Assembly (NCBI GenBank): GCA_021234155.1
Contig: JAJEKV010000072.1
Location: 6,123,676-6,187,675 of the forward strand
Length of the DNA stretch: 64,000 nucleotides
Reading direction: 5' to 3'
Source: Isoetes taiwanensis
Lineage: Eukaryota; Streptophyta; Lycopodiopsida; Isoetales; Isoetaceae
Shown: positions 22,681 through 34,837 of the stretch, piece by piece
Position numbering within the stretch: position 1 is the stretch's first letter
Layout of the letters: the number at the start of each line of letters is the position of its first letter
Notes under the pieces: model-generated
Database searches by the model: none
What the model was told of the DNA's origin: nothing
What the model saw: only the letters and a program-made list of their open reading frames with translations
Position numbers and translations under genes: made by a program

Positions 22681-25450
22681 TTTCCTTACACCTGATGATT
22701 CGCACGCACAACTTGTTCTTATGGTATAACAGGTTGCCTTCCTTCTTATAATGCTTGAAGGCCTCCCGCCTTATCTGCTCTAGCCTCCTTAGAGGGCTTG
22801 CCCATACTTCCCCGAAATCCACATCCGCTGGCAAAGACTCTTCAATCTTCTTACCAAAGTCGCCGGAGAGCGCCGAAATTGCATTGCAATGCACTCTAGT
22901 TGTCGTGGGATGCCTTGAAAGCGATCCGCTACCACATTGAGTTTCCCCGCTTGTAGACTATATCAAAGTCGTATTCTTCGAGGAACTCCATCCATCTCCG
23001 CCCCCGACATTGAGGTGTGGTTATGCGAATACATATTGGAGGCTCCTGATGGTCTGTATCCAATTGGAACTTCCTTCCCAAGAGGTAGTGCCTCCATATT
23101 CTTAACGCCCCACAACCGCAAGCAATTCCCTCGATCGCGCGCGGTAGCGCTGCCTCGCTGCCGCTCATCTTCCCCGAATCATACGCTACCACACGCTTTT
23201 CTTGCATAAGCACCGCACTGTAGCTATCTTACTCGCACTGTTGCTACAAGCTTATCTTTCTCCCGTCCGCAAGGTCAAGACAGGGGCTGCCGCCGAGCTT
23301 TTTTCAACAATTCAAACCCCTTTTGGGCTTTCTTGTGCCAATGCTCTACCCAATCTTTTCACCTTCTCCTCCTCGTCCGTTTAATCCGGCTGTTATCTTA
23401 GCAAAGTTCTTCACGAACTTCCCTCAGAGTACCCCTCGCTAGACCGAGAAAAACTCCGACCTCGCGGCATTATTCTTCGGGCGCCGCCACTCAATCACCG
23501 CTTCAATCTTGGCGGGTCCGCCGAGATGCCTTCGCCGAGATCACATGACCAAGGTATTCCACCTTCCCTCGCGGGCGGCACTTCGACAACTTGGCGCATA
23601 ACCGGTGCCTCTTCAACTTCTAGCACCCTTCTCAAGCGTTGCACGCGTTTCTTCAAGGGATCTGCTATACACCAAAATGTCATCCAAAGAAAACAATCAC
23701 AAAGGTGTCCGTGAACTCCCCCAAGATATCGCTCATAAGCCTCATGAACGCTATGGGGCATTTGATGTCGAAAAGGCATCACCGCGGAACTCATAATGCC
23801 CATACCAAGGCCCCGGCGCGCCTTGTGGATATCCTCCTCCTTTATCCTCAGACCGATGATAACCCCGACCTTAAGTCGATTTTGGAGAAGATCTTTGCTC
23901 CTTTCAGTTACATTATTGCTCTACCACCACGCTCTTCTTGCATAAGCTGCACACCAGCAGCTATCTTACTGCGCGTCTGTTGCTACAAGCTTATCTTTCT
24001 CGAGGTCCGGCAAGGTCAGAGCCGAGAACATTAAGATGGGAGCTTCTTTCAACAATTCAAACCCAGCACGGGCTTTCTTGTGCCAATGCTCTGCAATCGC
24101 CACCTTCTGCGCCTCGTTAAGTGCATTAGCGGGGCTGCTATCTTAAACAAAGTTCTTCCGCGAACTTCACGTAGTACCACAACTAGACCGGCAGACCCTG
24201 CACATTCTTGTTGCCGACCCTTTGAATCAGCTGCCTCAATCTTGGGGTCCGTCGAGATGCCGCTTGCCGAGAGATCACATGACCAAGGTATTCCACCTTC
24301 CACTGTTGCGGTGGCGCCCGACAGCAGTACCTGGCGTGCCTCTTCAACTTCTCTAGCACCCTTCTCAAGTGTTGCCGTGCTCTTCAAAGGGATCTGCTAT
24401 ACACCAAAATGTCGTCAAAGAAACAATCACAAAGGTGTCGGGGAACTCCACGAAGATATGGTTCATAAGCCTCATGAGCGTTGGGGCATTTGATAAGCGA
24501 AAGGCATCGCGTGAACTCATAATGCCCATACGGCGTCACGGCGGTCTTGTGGATATCCTCCTCCTTTATTAAGTATCGATGATAGCGACCTTAAGTCGAT
24601 TTTTGGAAAGATCTTTGCTCCTTGAAGGCGATCCATCAAATCGTCGATCTTGGAAGCATACTTGTTCTTAATGGTGTGCTTATTCAGTACATCTATAGTC
24701 TATGCACATCCTCAAAGATCCATCCTTCTTCTTGACAAAAGAATGGAGCTCCAATGGTGGAACACTAGGTCTAATGAAACCTAGGTCGGCAGCTCCACTT
24801 GCTTCTTCGGTTCCGGCAACTCTGGCGTTGTCATTCTATATGGAGCCTTGCTTGTTGGCTTTGTTCCGGTTCGAGTGCTATCTGGCACTTTCGACTCCTA
24901 AGGAGGAGGGGCTACGCTTGATCTCATCACGGAAGAGATGCGTGGAACTCCATTGATCAACTTAGCTATTTGCCTGCGGCAACTTCTTGAGCATCTTGTC
25001 TTCTTTGCTTCCTTCCAGATCCGCTCACTAATCTCAAGCTTGAGGATGTATGCCACTTGCTCCTCTTGATGCGCTTGAGCGGTCGTTTAGAAGACATACC
25101 TGCGCATGATGGGAACAACTTCTTTACTGTTATCTCAATGATCTTTGGGTCGGTGTTGGGAAGGTCACCTTCGGCTTTCCACAATCAATAATGGCCCTGC
25201 TGGTCCAAGGTACTCCATACCTATTATCAAAATTAAGTATTTGCCGATGCCCATTACCTCTGCCCCCATCTGGATCTTAATCCCCAGGCAAAGTCGATGT
25301 CAAAGTTGATTCTTTTTTCCTGCTTGATGCCTTCTTTGCTCCACTTGCTAAGACCAGCGGGCCTTGGCTTTGACTTTAATGGTTTCAACTTCAACATTTG
25401 AACCGATACGGGAGATGCAAAGTTATGGCTACTTCAGAATCTATCGGGGA
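22681..25450 (-). pseudogene. RT, RNase H and protease of B1 (broken, RT duplicated)
   Basis: Minus-strand pol remains in many frames. Near 22929-23213 is RNase H sequence ([14 protein letters not shown]). 23500-24900 corresponds to RT. Protease traces near 25205-25240 read GKYLILIIGMEYLG, equivalent to the protease end of element A. A stretch of about 730 bases is present twice in tandem (23175-23907 and 23908-24628), which no functional pol would carry. The catalytic aspartate box is not readable in one frame. Confidence 0.7.
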
Positions 25451-25499
25451 CTATAAATGGCTTGGCCTTGGCCTTTCCCACTTGGAAATTACTTTATCT

Positions 25500-26790
25500 T
25501 GGCTTTCTGCTTGCTCTGTATCTATTAGCGGCAAAAGATATGACACTCACCACAATGTAGTCGGCGGGCCTCCCTGCGCCGTCGTCGTCGTCGGCCAAGT
25601 GTCCCAATCTCCCAACTCACTTCGCTTTGTGGCGCACTCATGACATATGGTAGGTTCGGCGTCCTATGGCCTTGGCTGGAAACACGGGAAACAAAGGCTG
25701 CTTTTCTATGCACTCCTGTCTCTTTTCCTTGGGCATGGCTGCTTGAGAAAGGATCGCCTTGCTTTGGAGTAGTTTGACCCTTCACGTTTGTCTTTGAAGA
25801 CACACCTTCTTCTTCTCTGGCTTGCTTCCCTTGATTGCCACTATATGGGGCTCTAGCTCTGGTCCACGCTGGCTGTCCTTGGGCTAAAGCGCCTTTTTTG
25901 CCTTGCCTTTATCTTGGTATATCTGTTGCCTCGCCGCTATTACGGGGTCTGTTCCTTGCAAACTTATTGCCTTGGACTCCGCTTCGATCTTTGTTCTAGG
26001 GTTTATTGCCCTTACAAACTTCTTGCGGATCTCCTCATTCGGACCTTCAATGTAACTTTCCACTTTGCATGCTTCTCACCTAACTTTGGCACATCTGACC
26101 TTAGCCTCATAAATTCCTCCGTGTATTTTAATCCCGACTTGTTGCCTTCTTTTGCAGCCAGAACTCTGGCGCATCATCTTGGACTTGTGCTCTCTTGGGC
26201 GTAATGGCGAGAAGGCTTTAGCAAACTTCTTGAACCTGCAAGCATCCTGCTTAGGCCATGAGCCTTGGCATAGCCCTTCCACCAAATGCGTCTTTTGCTC
26301 CCTTCGGGTTATTTGTTGCCACCACCGCCTTTATCCTTATCCTTCATACCATAGGCATTGCCCGTATTAAACTCTCATCTCGTCAAATGAAGCCTCGCCT
26401 CCATGCGACGACGTTCGCGCTTTGAATTGCTTTCGAGCTTCCTGGCCTTCAAACATTTCCCAATCGAGAGTCTACTTTCTTACGGTAGTCGGAGGTTCTT
26501 GTGTCCCTTTGTAGTCCCCCCGTTGGTTCCTCGCCTTTATTCTGCGCCGGACTTGGTTACGCTCTTCTTCTTCCTCCGAGTCGGATGCGAATCGAGCTTG
26601 AGTCGGAGGGAGTCCGTGAGGGGACCTTCCTCTCTGCTCCTCTTCTTGTCTCTACACGTTCTCCGGCTGATGCTTGCGGCCGGTTGAGCATTACCACCGA
26701 ACCTGCTCACGGCAATGCGGCTAGCAAAGGCCTTTATCATTCGGTCAGTCCTCATTTGCGATATTTCTTCTTACGGGGTCATTTGTCCAA
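25500..26790 (-). pseudogene. Gag of B1 (broken)
   Basis: Minus-strand gag that aligns with B2 gag at 40316-41005. Readable pieces include FKKFAKAFSPLRPREHKSKMM in the core and EISQMRTD at the start. The expected start MTPEEEISQ is altered. Where B2 has ccagag, this copy has ccgtaa, creating a stop. The zinc-knuckle region near 25530-25640 reads as degraded cysteine-rich sequence. It is non-functional as written. Confidence 0.72.
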
Positions 26791-27019
26791 ATTCTTCAAA
26801 GCGGGTTCCTTGCGGGCGTGGCACAGGCGGGCTCTGTTCCCCAGCAAAGTTCCCGTTAATGTCGTTCTCTGGCAGGCCTCTAGGCTGCATACACAAGTGG
26901 TTCATATCTACATGGTTAGTTTTCCTTGCTTTCTTGCATTATTTATGTTTGTTGGCATGGTTGAGGGGACACAAAATATATCAACAAAACATTTATAGTG
27001 CAAAGAGAATGTTATATTT

Positions 27020-27021
27020 AT
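27020..27021. other. Empty site equivalent to the B2 Helitron insertion
   Basis: The continuous B1 sequence gttatattta|tattttatat matches the two flanks of the Helitron in B2 (41238 and 43332). This locates the insertion exactly between A and T. Confidence 0.75.
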
Positions 27022-27079
27022 ATTTTATATTACACTAATACAAAGAACTTTGCAACTCTGCTAATCATTTACGTTGATG

Positions 27080-28260
27080 TCGGTAAGATGGATTATCCTC
27101 GGGAACTTTTTCACTTGGGCTGTTTCCCAGCTGAATGGCCCAAAGTTCCTAAGAACATTGGCTGGAATCCACCTTGTAATGCCCTTGCCAAATCTTCTAT
27201 TATAGCGATTGGGAGGTATAAAATGGCATTCTCAGCGGCAGTCTTGCACGCCGCTGTAGGTATGGCCCAGTCAAGGCGTCGAGTGCTACGCTCTTTTCAC
27301 CCGGGATTGCATGCTTTCGGTGTTAAGGGGTAGCCGTGCATGCTGGCCGAGAATCACGAGAGTGCAATCGGCGGCGATACTCCTTCCCAAAAGCTCACGG
27401 GGGTGAATTTGCGGTGGATAACCGCTATTCTTCCATCCATCGGCAATGGCGGGGTAATAAGCGTAGTGACTGTCGTTCACGAGGGGGGTCCGGCGACTGC
27501 GGTATCCAGCTACGTTAATGCGCTTCGAAATCATCAACCTCCACCAGTGGTGAGCTCCTGTAGTCTCTGACTGTTGCTGAAGCCCTCACGAGGAGTCCTT
27601 CGCTGTCCTATCGGGGGAGGTGCTTTGCGGGCGAGCTTGCCGTTAGGATGTTTGAGGTCGCATGCCGGATCCCCATCTGTTCTGTGGAGAGCAAGGAACT
27701 CTTCCTCCCGTCGGTAGCTTGTTCTCGCCCTTATGCGCCTCCATAATCTGCACGATTTCTTGTAGGCTTGGATGTGGGAGGAAACTCTCCCCATGTAAGT
27801 GTCGGCTTCCCCCTTACTTGGAGGGAAGTCGGACTTCTCCTCGGGGCGATGAAGTGGATCAAAAATCCGTTCTTAGGAGTTGGTGCAGCAACTCTTCAGT
27901 CGGTACTCCCTTTCCACACTCAGGGAGGTTTGAATGTCGCAGGAGCAGAAACTCCTCACCTTCGGCGATAATGGGAGCTAGGCTTGTGATGCCTAACTTG
28001 GGGGTGTAGCGACTCACGAGTCTGCCGGCTTCTTCGAGAATCTTGCCACTCTGCTCTCGCTTGTCGCCGGCTCCCTCTGGCGGAGGTCGAGCTCGACATC
28101 GTCTTCCTCCTCCTCGAGATTCTGTTCATCAGAGTCTTCTTCCTTCCCTTCACGCTCTGTTCATGCGTGTGTGAGGCCGTTGTTCTGCTTGCTATGGCTA
28201 ATGGGTCCCGCGTCCATGGGGGAATGGAGGTTTCCCCACGGTGTTCCGGCGCGGTGGGTG
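27080..28260 (-). pseudogene. ORF2 of B1 (broken)
   Basis: Minus-strand counterpart of ORF2 at 43379-44643 in B2 and 53649-55149 in B3. The shared 3' end encodes a frame near KFLEDNPSY in B2. Here the corresponding sequence begins at about 27085. Matches continue through the region encoding the EEYLLLSDI block (about 27940-27980). The frame is broken many times. Confidence 0.55.
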
Positions 28261-28930
28261 AAAGATTGCCCGAGGCGGTGTTGAAAAAGTACCCAGTCTG
28301 TTGTGATTAGGACCATTGGCTCGGGTAATGCTTGATGCGCTTTGTTTGTGAGTATTTGGCGATGTTAGGGACATCGTCTAATCTTTGCCTAGGGGGCCTG
28401 TCTAGGAACAAAATATCCTACACAAAGGGGAGTTGCACTAAGGCTGGTTCTACCCTAGCTTGGAACTTCGATCAAGACTCTACTATAAAAGGCTGGATTG
28501 CGTGCAAGGTTGCTTGGGCGTCTACCTCCTTCCTGAAAGATTTGGAAGATTTGGTCGGCGTCGGCCTCAGCGGCATGGCGCTGGCTGTACCATCTCTGGA
28601 AATCAGAAGTTGCCATTGATTAATTCGAAAGGGGTAACAAGCGGTTTGCAAAAGGCCCTCGGGGGAGTTGGGAAATGCGGCTAGAAGGGCGGGGGCAGAT
28701 TTGTAGGGTGCTATCGAGAAGTGGCGGGTCTATTTATAGAAAAAAAGGGAAACCTAATTTTTGGATGACTTGAAAATTTCCTAGGATTGGGTAATTCTAA
28801 CTTATCACGAGGTCAAAATAGGAGTTTGAGGACTATAGGAGATGCTTGAGCAAGGCTAGGTTACCTAAAAAGATGCTATCACGATGGGTTGAAGGTGACT
28901 TTGACAAGTCTGGTGAAAAATTGGTAAGAG

Positions 28931-29183
28931 GTCTCCACAGACTTGCGCCTCGCTTCAAAACTAACTTTTGTTTTCGCGACCGGTATGGCGTGAACATCGA
29001 TCATTCGATCAAAGATGTCCAACTTGGGTAAACTAGTGGTGTAATGGTGATGGGCTCATCAAATTAGGCGAGAATCGACCCCTTATTTGGTCAATTTGGA
29101 GCTGTTTTGGTCAAGCTTGGTGAGGTCTCCGCGGCTTAGCGCCCTCTTCAATCTAACTTTTTGTTTTCTTGACGGTATGAACA
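28931..29183 (-). repeat. Two hairpin modules between ORF1 and ORF2 of B1
   Basis: Modules at 28931-28997 and 29124-29183. They start with a ggtctc arm and hold an inner pairing of the type caaaac...gttttc. Both are imperfect as written. The positions match the B2 modules at 45227-45492. Confidence 0.5.
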
Positions 29184-29589
29184 TCATGTCTCGGCTCCCA
29201 AATGTCTATTTCCTTTGAAATAAAAGCTAAAACTTATTAATTTGCTCTAATTACTCAAGTTTATGTCATCAAGGTACACAAAATTGCTCTATATTACAAA
29301 ATTTTTAATTATTTACAACAAAAGTTTCTAAAGAGTTCTCCTTAATGCGGTCGCATAAGACTCATGTCTTGTCGCATTAAGGTTACCAGCTTAGCGTGGA
29401 TAGTGCGGCTGTTGAATCTTCAAAATGTTGTACTATCTTTGCCTCGGCCGCCTCTTGCATTGCCCGCCGGCCCCGTCGTCCGTGACTCTAAAGTCTGTTT
29501 ACGTAGGCACATCACATCACTTCCCGCCAGCCCTGAGAAGGGGCGCGGGGGATTAGGAGGCCGTGGCTGCTTGTTGGAAGTGTCTAATC

Positions 29590-30600
29590 TCCCTTAAGCT
29601 CTTCTCTCCACCTCCTTTCTATCAGCTTTCTTCTTTGGTGGTGGCTTGGGAACCTTGGGCTTGGTGGTGGCGGCTTTAAGGTTTCTTTGCTTAGTTGGTG
29701 CAAAGCCCTCCCTCGATGACCCTAACCTGTTTTCTTCATAATATTGGTTGTAGGCCTCCCATTTCTTCATGTAGGCCTGGTGCTCTCTCATCTTCCTCTC
29801 ATAGATCTTCACCACATTGGGTGGCGTAGGCTTCGGGCAGGTCTTGGTTTTACTTCTTTCTATCCCATGCGAATTTTCGGGGGGCTTACGCACTTGGTCC
29901 TGGCGGGGTTGCTTTCAGTCTTTGGCTGCTCGGGGTGCTTCACGTTAAATTGCACGGGTGCTTGGAAGAGCTTCCACTGCGGCATTAGGGTCAAAGTCCT
30001 CCTCGGAAATTAGTCGTCCGGAGGGGTTTGGGGGTTCGTCGGGTTACCGCTCCTTGATGATAATATTGGGGTTTGGCCTCTTCCTTGGCGGGCGGTCCAG
30101 CCGTTCTCCTTATGCCCGATACGAACTTCCCTTTCTCTTTCTTCTTTTCTTCTGCTGCCTTTTGTTCCTCTTCCTTCCTTTTCCTCTTTTTGTCTTCCCT
30201 TTTCTTACTGCATTTCGTACTTTTCGATGAACCTTCTAAGGTCTGCTACCTCCGGGCTCCGGACTGTCATCGCCCATCTGCTTTCGAGGATTTCCGTGGA
30301 GTCGCGTCACGAATAGTGCGCTTGTTCTGGCTTCTGGATCTCCGCTCTATTTCTTCATACACCTCCCTCGTCTCCTCGTCCATGGAGTTGGTGATGTGGC
30401 CTCGTCTGCTTTCTGCCTGTTTGAAGCCCTCAATCAGATCGGACGTGTCTTGCTCCTCGTCCGTGACGTCCCCCCTTTAGAGCCTCTCCGCGAAGCATCA
30501 TCGAATTATCTCCGCCTCGATTAGGCTGGTGGCTTCGCTTTGGCGGCGGCTTCCTTCTTGATCTGTTTGGTTTACGGCCATGCTTCTGGATCGTCAATCG
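29590..30600 (-). pseudogene. ORF1 of B1 (charged, broken)
   Basis: Minus-strand region encoding lysine/glutamate/proline-rich sequence. 29594-29893 reads an end with KTKTCPKPTPPNVVKIYE, MREHQAYMKKWEAYNQYY and KPPPKKKADRKEVERRA. It corresponds to ORF1 of B2 (45684-46969) and B3 (51722-52900). The composition suggests a coiled-coil or nucleic-acid-binding protein. That is inference from composition only. Confidence 0.5.
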
Positions 30601-30789
30601 GATAAAAGCGTAGAGATCGCTAAGTTGGGAAGAAGCCCGATTCTAGGGCTTGGACGAAAAAAATGAGGGGTTCTACATCTATTTATAGCTTGGGGAATTT
30701 TAGGTCAAAACTCAAGTTGCTCTGTTTTAACATGCTAAGGCACCAATTTATCTAAAACTTATACTTATTTCAGACTTTTTCTACCCATT

Positions 30790-31039
30790 GGTCTCCACGA
30801 CTTAGCCTCGTTCCAATACTAATGTTTAGTTTTCGCGACCCGGTAGCGGTGTGAATCCCCATTTCTAGGGTTTTAGGTAATTAAAACATGCTATTCTAAC
30901 TAATTCCTACCTTAGAATTAGCCTTACCACATTATTTTTCTCAAATTCATCCGCGTTTTGGTGTTCTTGGCTCAATGTCTCATAGCTTAGCCTCGCTTCA
31001 AAACAAAAGTTAGTTTTCGACCGGTAGCGGCTGTGAGAC
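30790..31039 (-). repeat. Two hairpin modules between primer site and ORF1 of B1
   Basis: Modules at 30790-30855 and 30977-31039. The second has outer arms GTCTCA...GC and GCTGTGAGAC, with an inner pairing around caaaacaaaagttagtttt. The outer stem differs from the B2 stem (ACACGT with ACGTGT) but still pairs. Confidence 0.6.
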
Positions 31040-31229
31040 CACCTCACTTGGAAAATTTTGGCTCATTCTTTTTAATCTTGTTAAATTCCAATTCACTTAA
31101 TTGTTACTAGCTTAGCATAACTACAAAGGTGAGAAAAATTTTCCCACTTTTAGAGGCTTGAGGATCCTATCAAGTTAGTACTCTTTTGGGAACATGGTGG
31201 GTGCTTTGCTCTTGGTCTCCAAGAACATT

Positions 31230-31242
31230 GCTCACGATACCA
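31230..31242 (-). other. Primer-binding site of B1 (damaged)
   Basis: On the minus strand TGGTATCGTGAGC, the same altered form as in element A. The CAG of the consensus TGGTATCAGAGC is replaced. Confidence 0.65.
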
Positions 31243-31244
31243 GC

Positions 31245-32790
31245 TGGCGTCCCCTACTCGTTATCTGGGGCACTCTCAGGTATACAAGCGAGGATTCTTC
31301 CCCACACCAGCTCCATCTTGTCTGGGGCCCTCCACATATCCTTTGCACCCGTGGAGGTCCCGGTGGGAAGAGTGAAGGTGTCATTCTCCACGTCTCCCTC
31401 GGGGCCCTACCTAGGCTGAGGCGTAAACATACATGTCGGTGGTACATACATCAGCATCATATGACCATCACGAAGGATGGTCCTCCACATATCTGCATAG
31501 ACAAAGATCAGCACATCACATAGGGAATCCTACCCAAGGCTCGGACTCAGGGGGATGGTGGCGGCTTGGGTCTCGAGTTCATTGCGGGGCGAGTTCATGG
31601 CAATGGATTGGGCTGGCATAAGAACATGGCATAGGGTTGTCCCTCCATCCGCCCCTCCGGATTGCACACTGCGAGTAAATTTGAAAAGTGTTGGGACTGG
31701 CCTTAGCCCGGGATACATAGCCAAGGGGGCTATATCACGGTTGCATCTCCCGATTCCGATGGGGCGGTAGGGATCTCTCCCTCCGAGATCTACATCTTGA
31801 CTCAAAGGTGACTAGAGGCCCCTTGCCCGTGTTAACTTGAACTCAATGGAAGGTCATATTCACCACCTCCACGGTGTCGAGCCCATGCCTTGCCCACCGC
31901 GGTGGCAAGCCATTAGACCTAGTCACAATGATCCCGGCGGTACTAACACACCATAGGGATGGTTCAAGAGTCGAGACCACGAGCCTCCTTATAAGCCCGT
32001 CGGCCCTCCACCTACAACCCGGTGGGGCTCTTGTGCCTGAGGCCGCCTTCTGATTGTGCTAGAGGGCTACTCTAGGAGCATCAACTACAAAGCTTTGGGT
32101 CTCTACCCCCTTCCCAATACAAAGGAGTTCCGCGAGGAGATACATCATCCAAATACATCCACGGAAGAACTAAAGAACTAGATCTAATCATAGAGTTAGG
32201 TTCTTTTGGTTAGTGTCAAGATCTAAGATCTAGATAGCTACTATGGGCAATTTAATAGTCTAAACCTCTTGATTCTATGACTAGAAGGCGGTTTAAGCTA
32301 TTAAATTGACCAAATACTGATCCTTGGTGGCTCCTCGACTGAGTTCGACCATCCTGTTTGAAAATTTTGGCGGTTGAGAGGCCCGATGGTGCAATTAAAA
32401 CTTGAAGTCACGGGGAGGCGGTTTGGCTCTGGGGCAGCCAAAGCCGACTCTAAAACCCTAAGGGCGAAAAACTAGCAAGCTAGGGTTTTCTACCCTAAAT
32501 AGACATGGGGTTTTAGGCTAGGGTTTTCAATTACCCAATTTGGCATGTGGGATAATTGGAAAGCCCCACTTGCCTTTAATGGCTAGGTGGCAAAATATGC
32601 CAACATGGAAAGGTGTGCCCTCATTAATGTGCACATGTGCACATTAATAATATATGAACACTCTAGCAAGTTGCCCTAGGGCTACTTACAGCTATCCGTT
32701 GGCGTACCGTCGGTCGGATGGCGTGTATGCGTGTGCCCGGCGACGATTATCGTCACGGGACCATTATCTCTTGTCTTTGGAAAACGTCTA
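31245..32790 (-). repeat. 5' LTR of element B1
   Basis: Matches the LTR at 18914-20487 over most of its length, with identical stretches such as the region around 32460-32660 against 20160-20360. The terminal 80 bases diverge, so the right edge is uncertain. Confidence 0.78.
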
Positions 32791-33354
32791 AAAAGCCAGG
32801 AGGATGGAAGAAGACTAAGCGGGGATGAAAGATAAGTGCTCACCTATAAGTGCCTCGGTAGCTTGAAGTTGCTTTTGATCCTCCCTACTCACACCTAAGG
32901 CTTGTACCCATCTTTGTAGAAAATTCATGACGGCAATTCTCAATGCAAGCGGTGATTACAAATCACGCAAAGTGAGCATAAATTTGTCCAGCGAGAATAC
33001 AATTATACTAAACACCGGGGAATTTTGTTATGAAGTACCTCAAAATTTGGCTTGGCGACATGGAAGATGGTATTGGTGACTACATTCGGCAATCAAAGTT
33101 GGTAGTGGTTTCCCCATCCCTTTGGAGGATCTTGCCCGCCGAATGGACAGCCACTACCATAATCTTCAGCCTTATCAAGATCACGGAAGTAGTGGATCCA
33201 AGACAAATAAAGGAAGGCGGTCCTTGCAAGGCGAGAAACCTCTCTAACCTTGGTTCCGGCACTTTCAATCTTTGTTGTATGCGCTTCTCTGGTGACCAGT
33301 TAAACTCCTCGATTTTTATGCGCTCAAAGTTACGGTAATAGTTCCTTCCGACCC
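32791..33354 (-). other. Spacer between B1 and C with unassigned open frame
   Basis: A minus-strand open frame of 92 codons at 33080-33358 includes NYYRNFERIKIEEFNWSPE. I recognise no domain. It could be the end of a degraded gene or of another retroelement. The rest shows nothing. Confidence 0.25.
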
Positions 33355-33977
33355 TCAAATTAGATGCGAGGCGGTGGCCCTCTAGTCACCTTGAGTCGGC
33401 ATGCCAATCTACGGTGGGAGTGATCCCTACACCTGCCCCATCGGGGTTTGGGAGATGCAACCCGGGGTAGCCCTTTTGGCTATGCATCCGGCGGACTCTG
33501 GTCGGGGTCCCAACACTTTTCAACCTACTGCGCAAAGTGTGCGGGGAGGCGGATGGAGTGGACTACCCTAAGCCATGTTCTTATGCCCATGGAAATCCAT
33601 TTGCCATGAATTACGTGCGCAATGACTTACGGAGACCCAAAGCCGTCGATCATCCCCTTTGAGTCGAGCCTTGGGTGGGATTTCCATATGTGATATCTTG
33701 ATCCTTGTCTATCTGCGGATATGTGGTGAGCCATCCTTAGTGATGGCCATGTGATCTTGATGTTGTATCTTGACATGTATGTTTACGCTTCCAGCATGAC
33801 TAGGTAGGCCACGAAGGAAGGCGGGGTAAAATGACCCCTTCATTCTTCCCACTGGAACTCATCAAGGTTCTGCGGTGACACGTGGAAGAGAGCCTTGTAT
33901 CGACATGGAGCTGGTATGGGGGATGAACTCTGTTTGTATATGGTGAGTGCACCGTATATGAGTAGGGGACATCACAG

Positions 33978-33989
33978 TGGTATCAGAGC
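33978..33989 (+). other. Intact primer-binding site of element C
   Basis: TGGTATCAGAGC, exactly the plant consensus complementary to the 3' end of initiator-Met tRNA. It lies one base after the LTR end. It is the only undamaged copy in the window. Confidence 0.9.
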
Positions 33990-34181
33990 AATGTTCTTGG
34001 TGACCAAGAGAAAAGCACTGGCCATGCTCCCAGTAGTACTAACTTAGTAGGATCCTTAAACCCCGAAAAGTGGGAATTTTTTTTCTCATTTTTGTGTAGT
34101 TATGCTAAGCTAGTAACAGTTAGAAGAATTGAAAACCAAGAAAACTAAAAAGTTGAACTAAATTTTGATCTAAGTTAGGAA

Positions 34182-34456
34182 TGTCTCCGATTATCTTGAG
34201 CACCAACCTAAATTTTAGGTGGAGCCACAGGTGCTGCAGTGAAATGTGGCCATGTTCACCTTGAAACATGATGAATTTTAACAAGAAAATATGCTAGATC
34301 GAGTTTTAAGGTAAGAATTAGTTAGATTTGTATGTCACACCCTCAGGAATATGCCTAGAAATCATATAATTTAGTCTAAAATGCAGAAGTGTCTCATGGT
34401 ATGCGCCAGAGCATCAACCTAAATTTTAGGTCAGGCCCCAAGCGCACACCGTGAGT
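34182..34456 (+). repeat. Two hairpin modules in the leader of element C
   Basis: Modules at 34182-34247 and 34391-34456. Both have an inner perfect stem cctaaattttagg. The second has outer arms CTCATGGTATGCGC and GCGCACACCGTGAG. The sequence is unrelated to the B2 module, but place and architecture are the same. Confidence 0.65.
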
Positions 34457-34667
34457 ATTTTTGGCATTATCACCTTTAGAACTTCATAACTTTTGCTAGA
34501 CTTGTCCAAATTGCATGAAATTTGTTGCGTTTGAACCCTTAGACTGTCTAGCACACATTTTTGGCCTCAAATTAGCTTAAAAATGTCATACCCTGCCACA
34601 AAACGATCCCTTACAAGTCCTTTCTTTTAGCTCCAAGTTGTTTCCTTAGTCCTTTTTCTACAGTCAT

Positions 34668-34837
34668 ATGGACCCTAGAGCCGAGAATGTGGTAGGTGAG
34701 CCTTTCAACCAGGCGTTTGGCCCGAGCCCAAACTCTAGGATAGATGAGTGTGTGTCATTAGAGTATGAGGTTAAAGTCACAGAGGAGCAAGAGGCACAAC
34801 ATCTTGAAGACATTGAAGACCCGGTAGGCGTCTTGTG
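34668..34837 (+). CDS. Short ORF at the ORF1 position of element C
   Basis: A plus-strand frame from ATG (MDPRAENVVGEPFNQAFGPS) to TGA at 34835-34837, 56 codons, acidic toward its end (VTEEQEAQHLEDIEDP). It sits where ORF1 begins in the B elements. It probably continued before a shift. Function is unknown. Confidence 0.35.

Larger units (their letters stand above)
18914..32790 (-). mobile_element. Ty3/gypsy chromovirus, element B1 (defective)
   Basis: Minus-strand LTR retrotransposon of about 13.9 kb. The 3' LTR lies at 18914-20487, with a polypurine tract to its right. The 5' LTR lies at about 31245-32790, with the primer site to its left. Internal order on the minus strand is ORF1 (about 30600-29590), ORF2 (about 28260-27080), gag (about 26790-25500), protease, RT, RNase H, integrase, chromodomain. 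Every coding region is heavily frameshifted compared with B2, often at CAG/CTG sites. No clear target duplication was found, and the right edge is approximate. Confidence 0.82.

Noticed and set aside
26403-27038. Several plus-strand open frames of 90-165 codons
   Set aside because: They are complements of the minus-strand gag and ORF2 region of B1. GC-rich antisense frames stay open by composition.
29958-30480. Plus-strand open frames rich in F, L and S
   Set aside because: They are the complement of the charged ORF1 of B1. The hydrophobic composition is a by-product of antisense lysine and glutamate codons.
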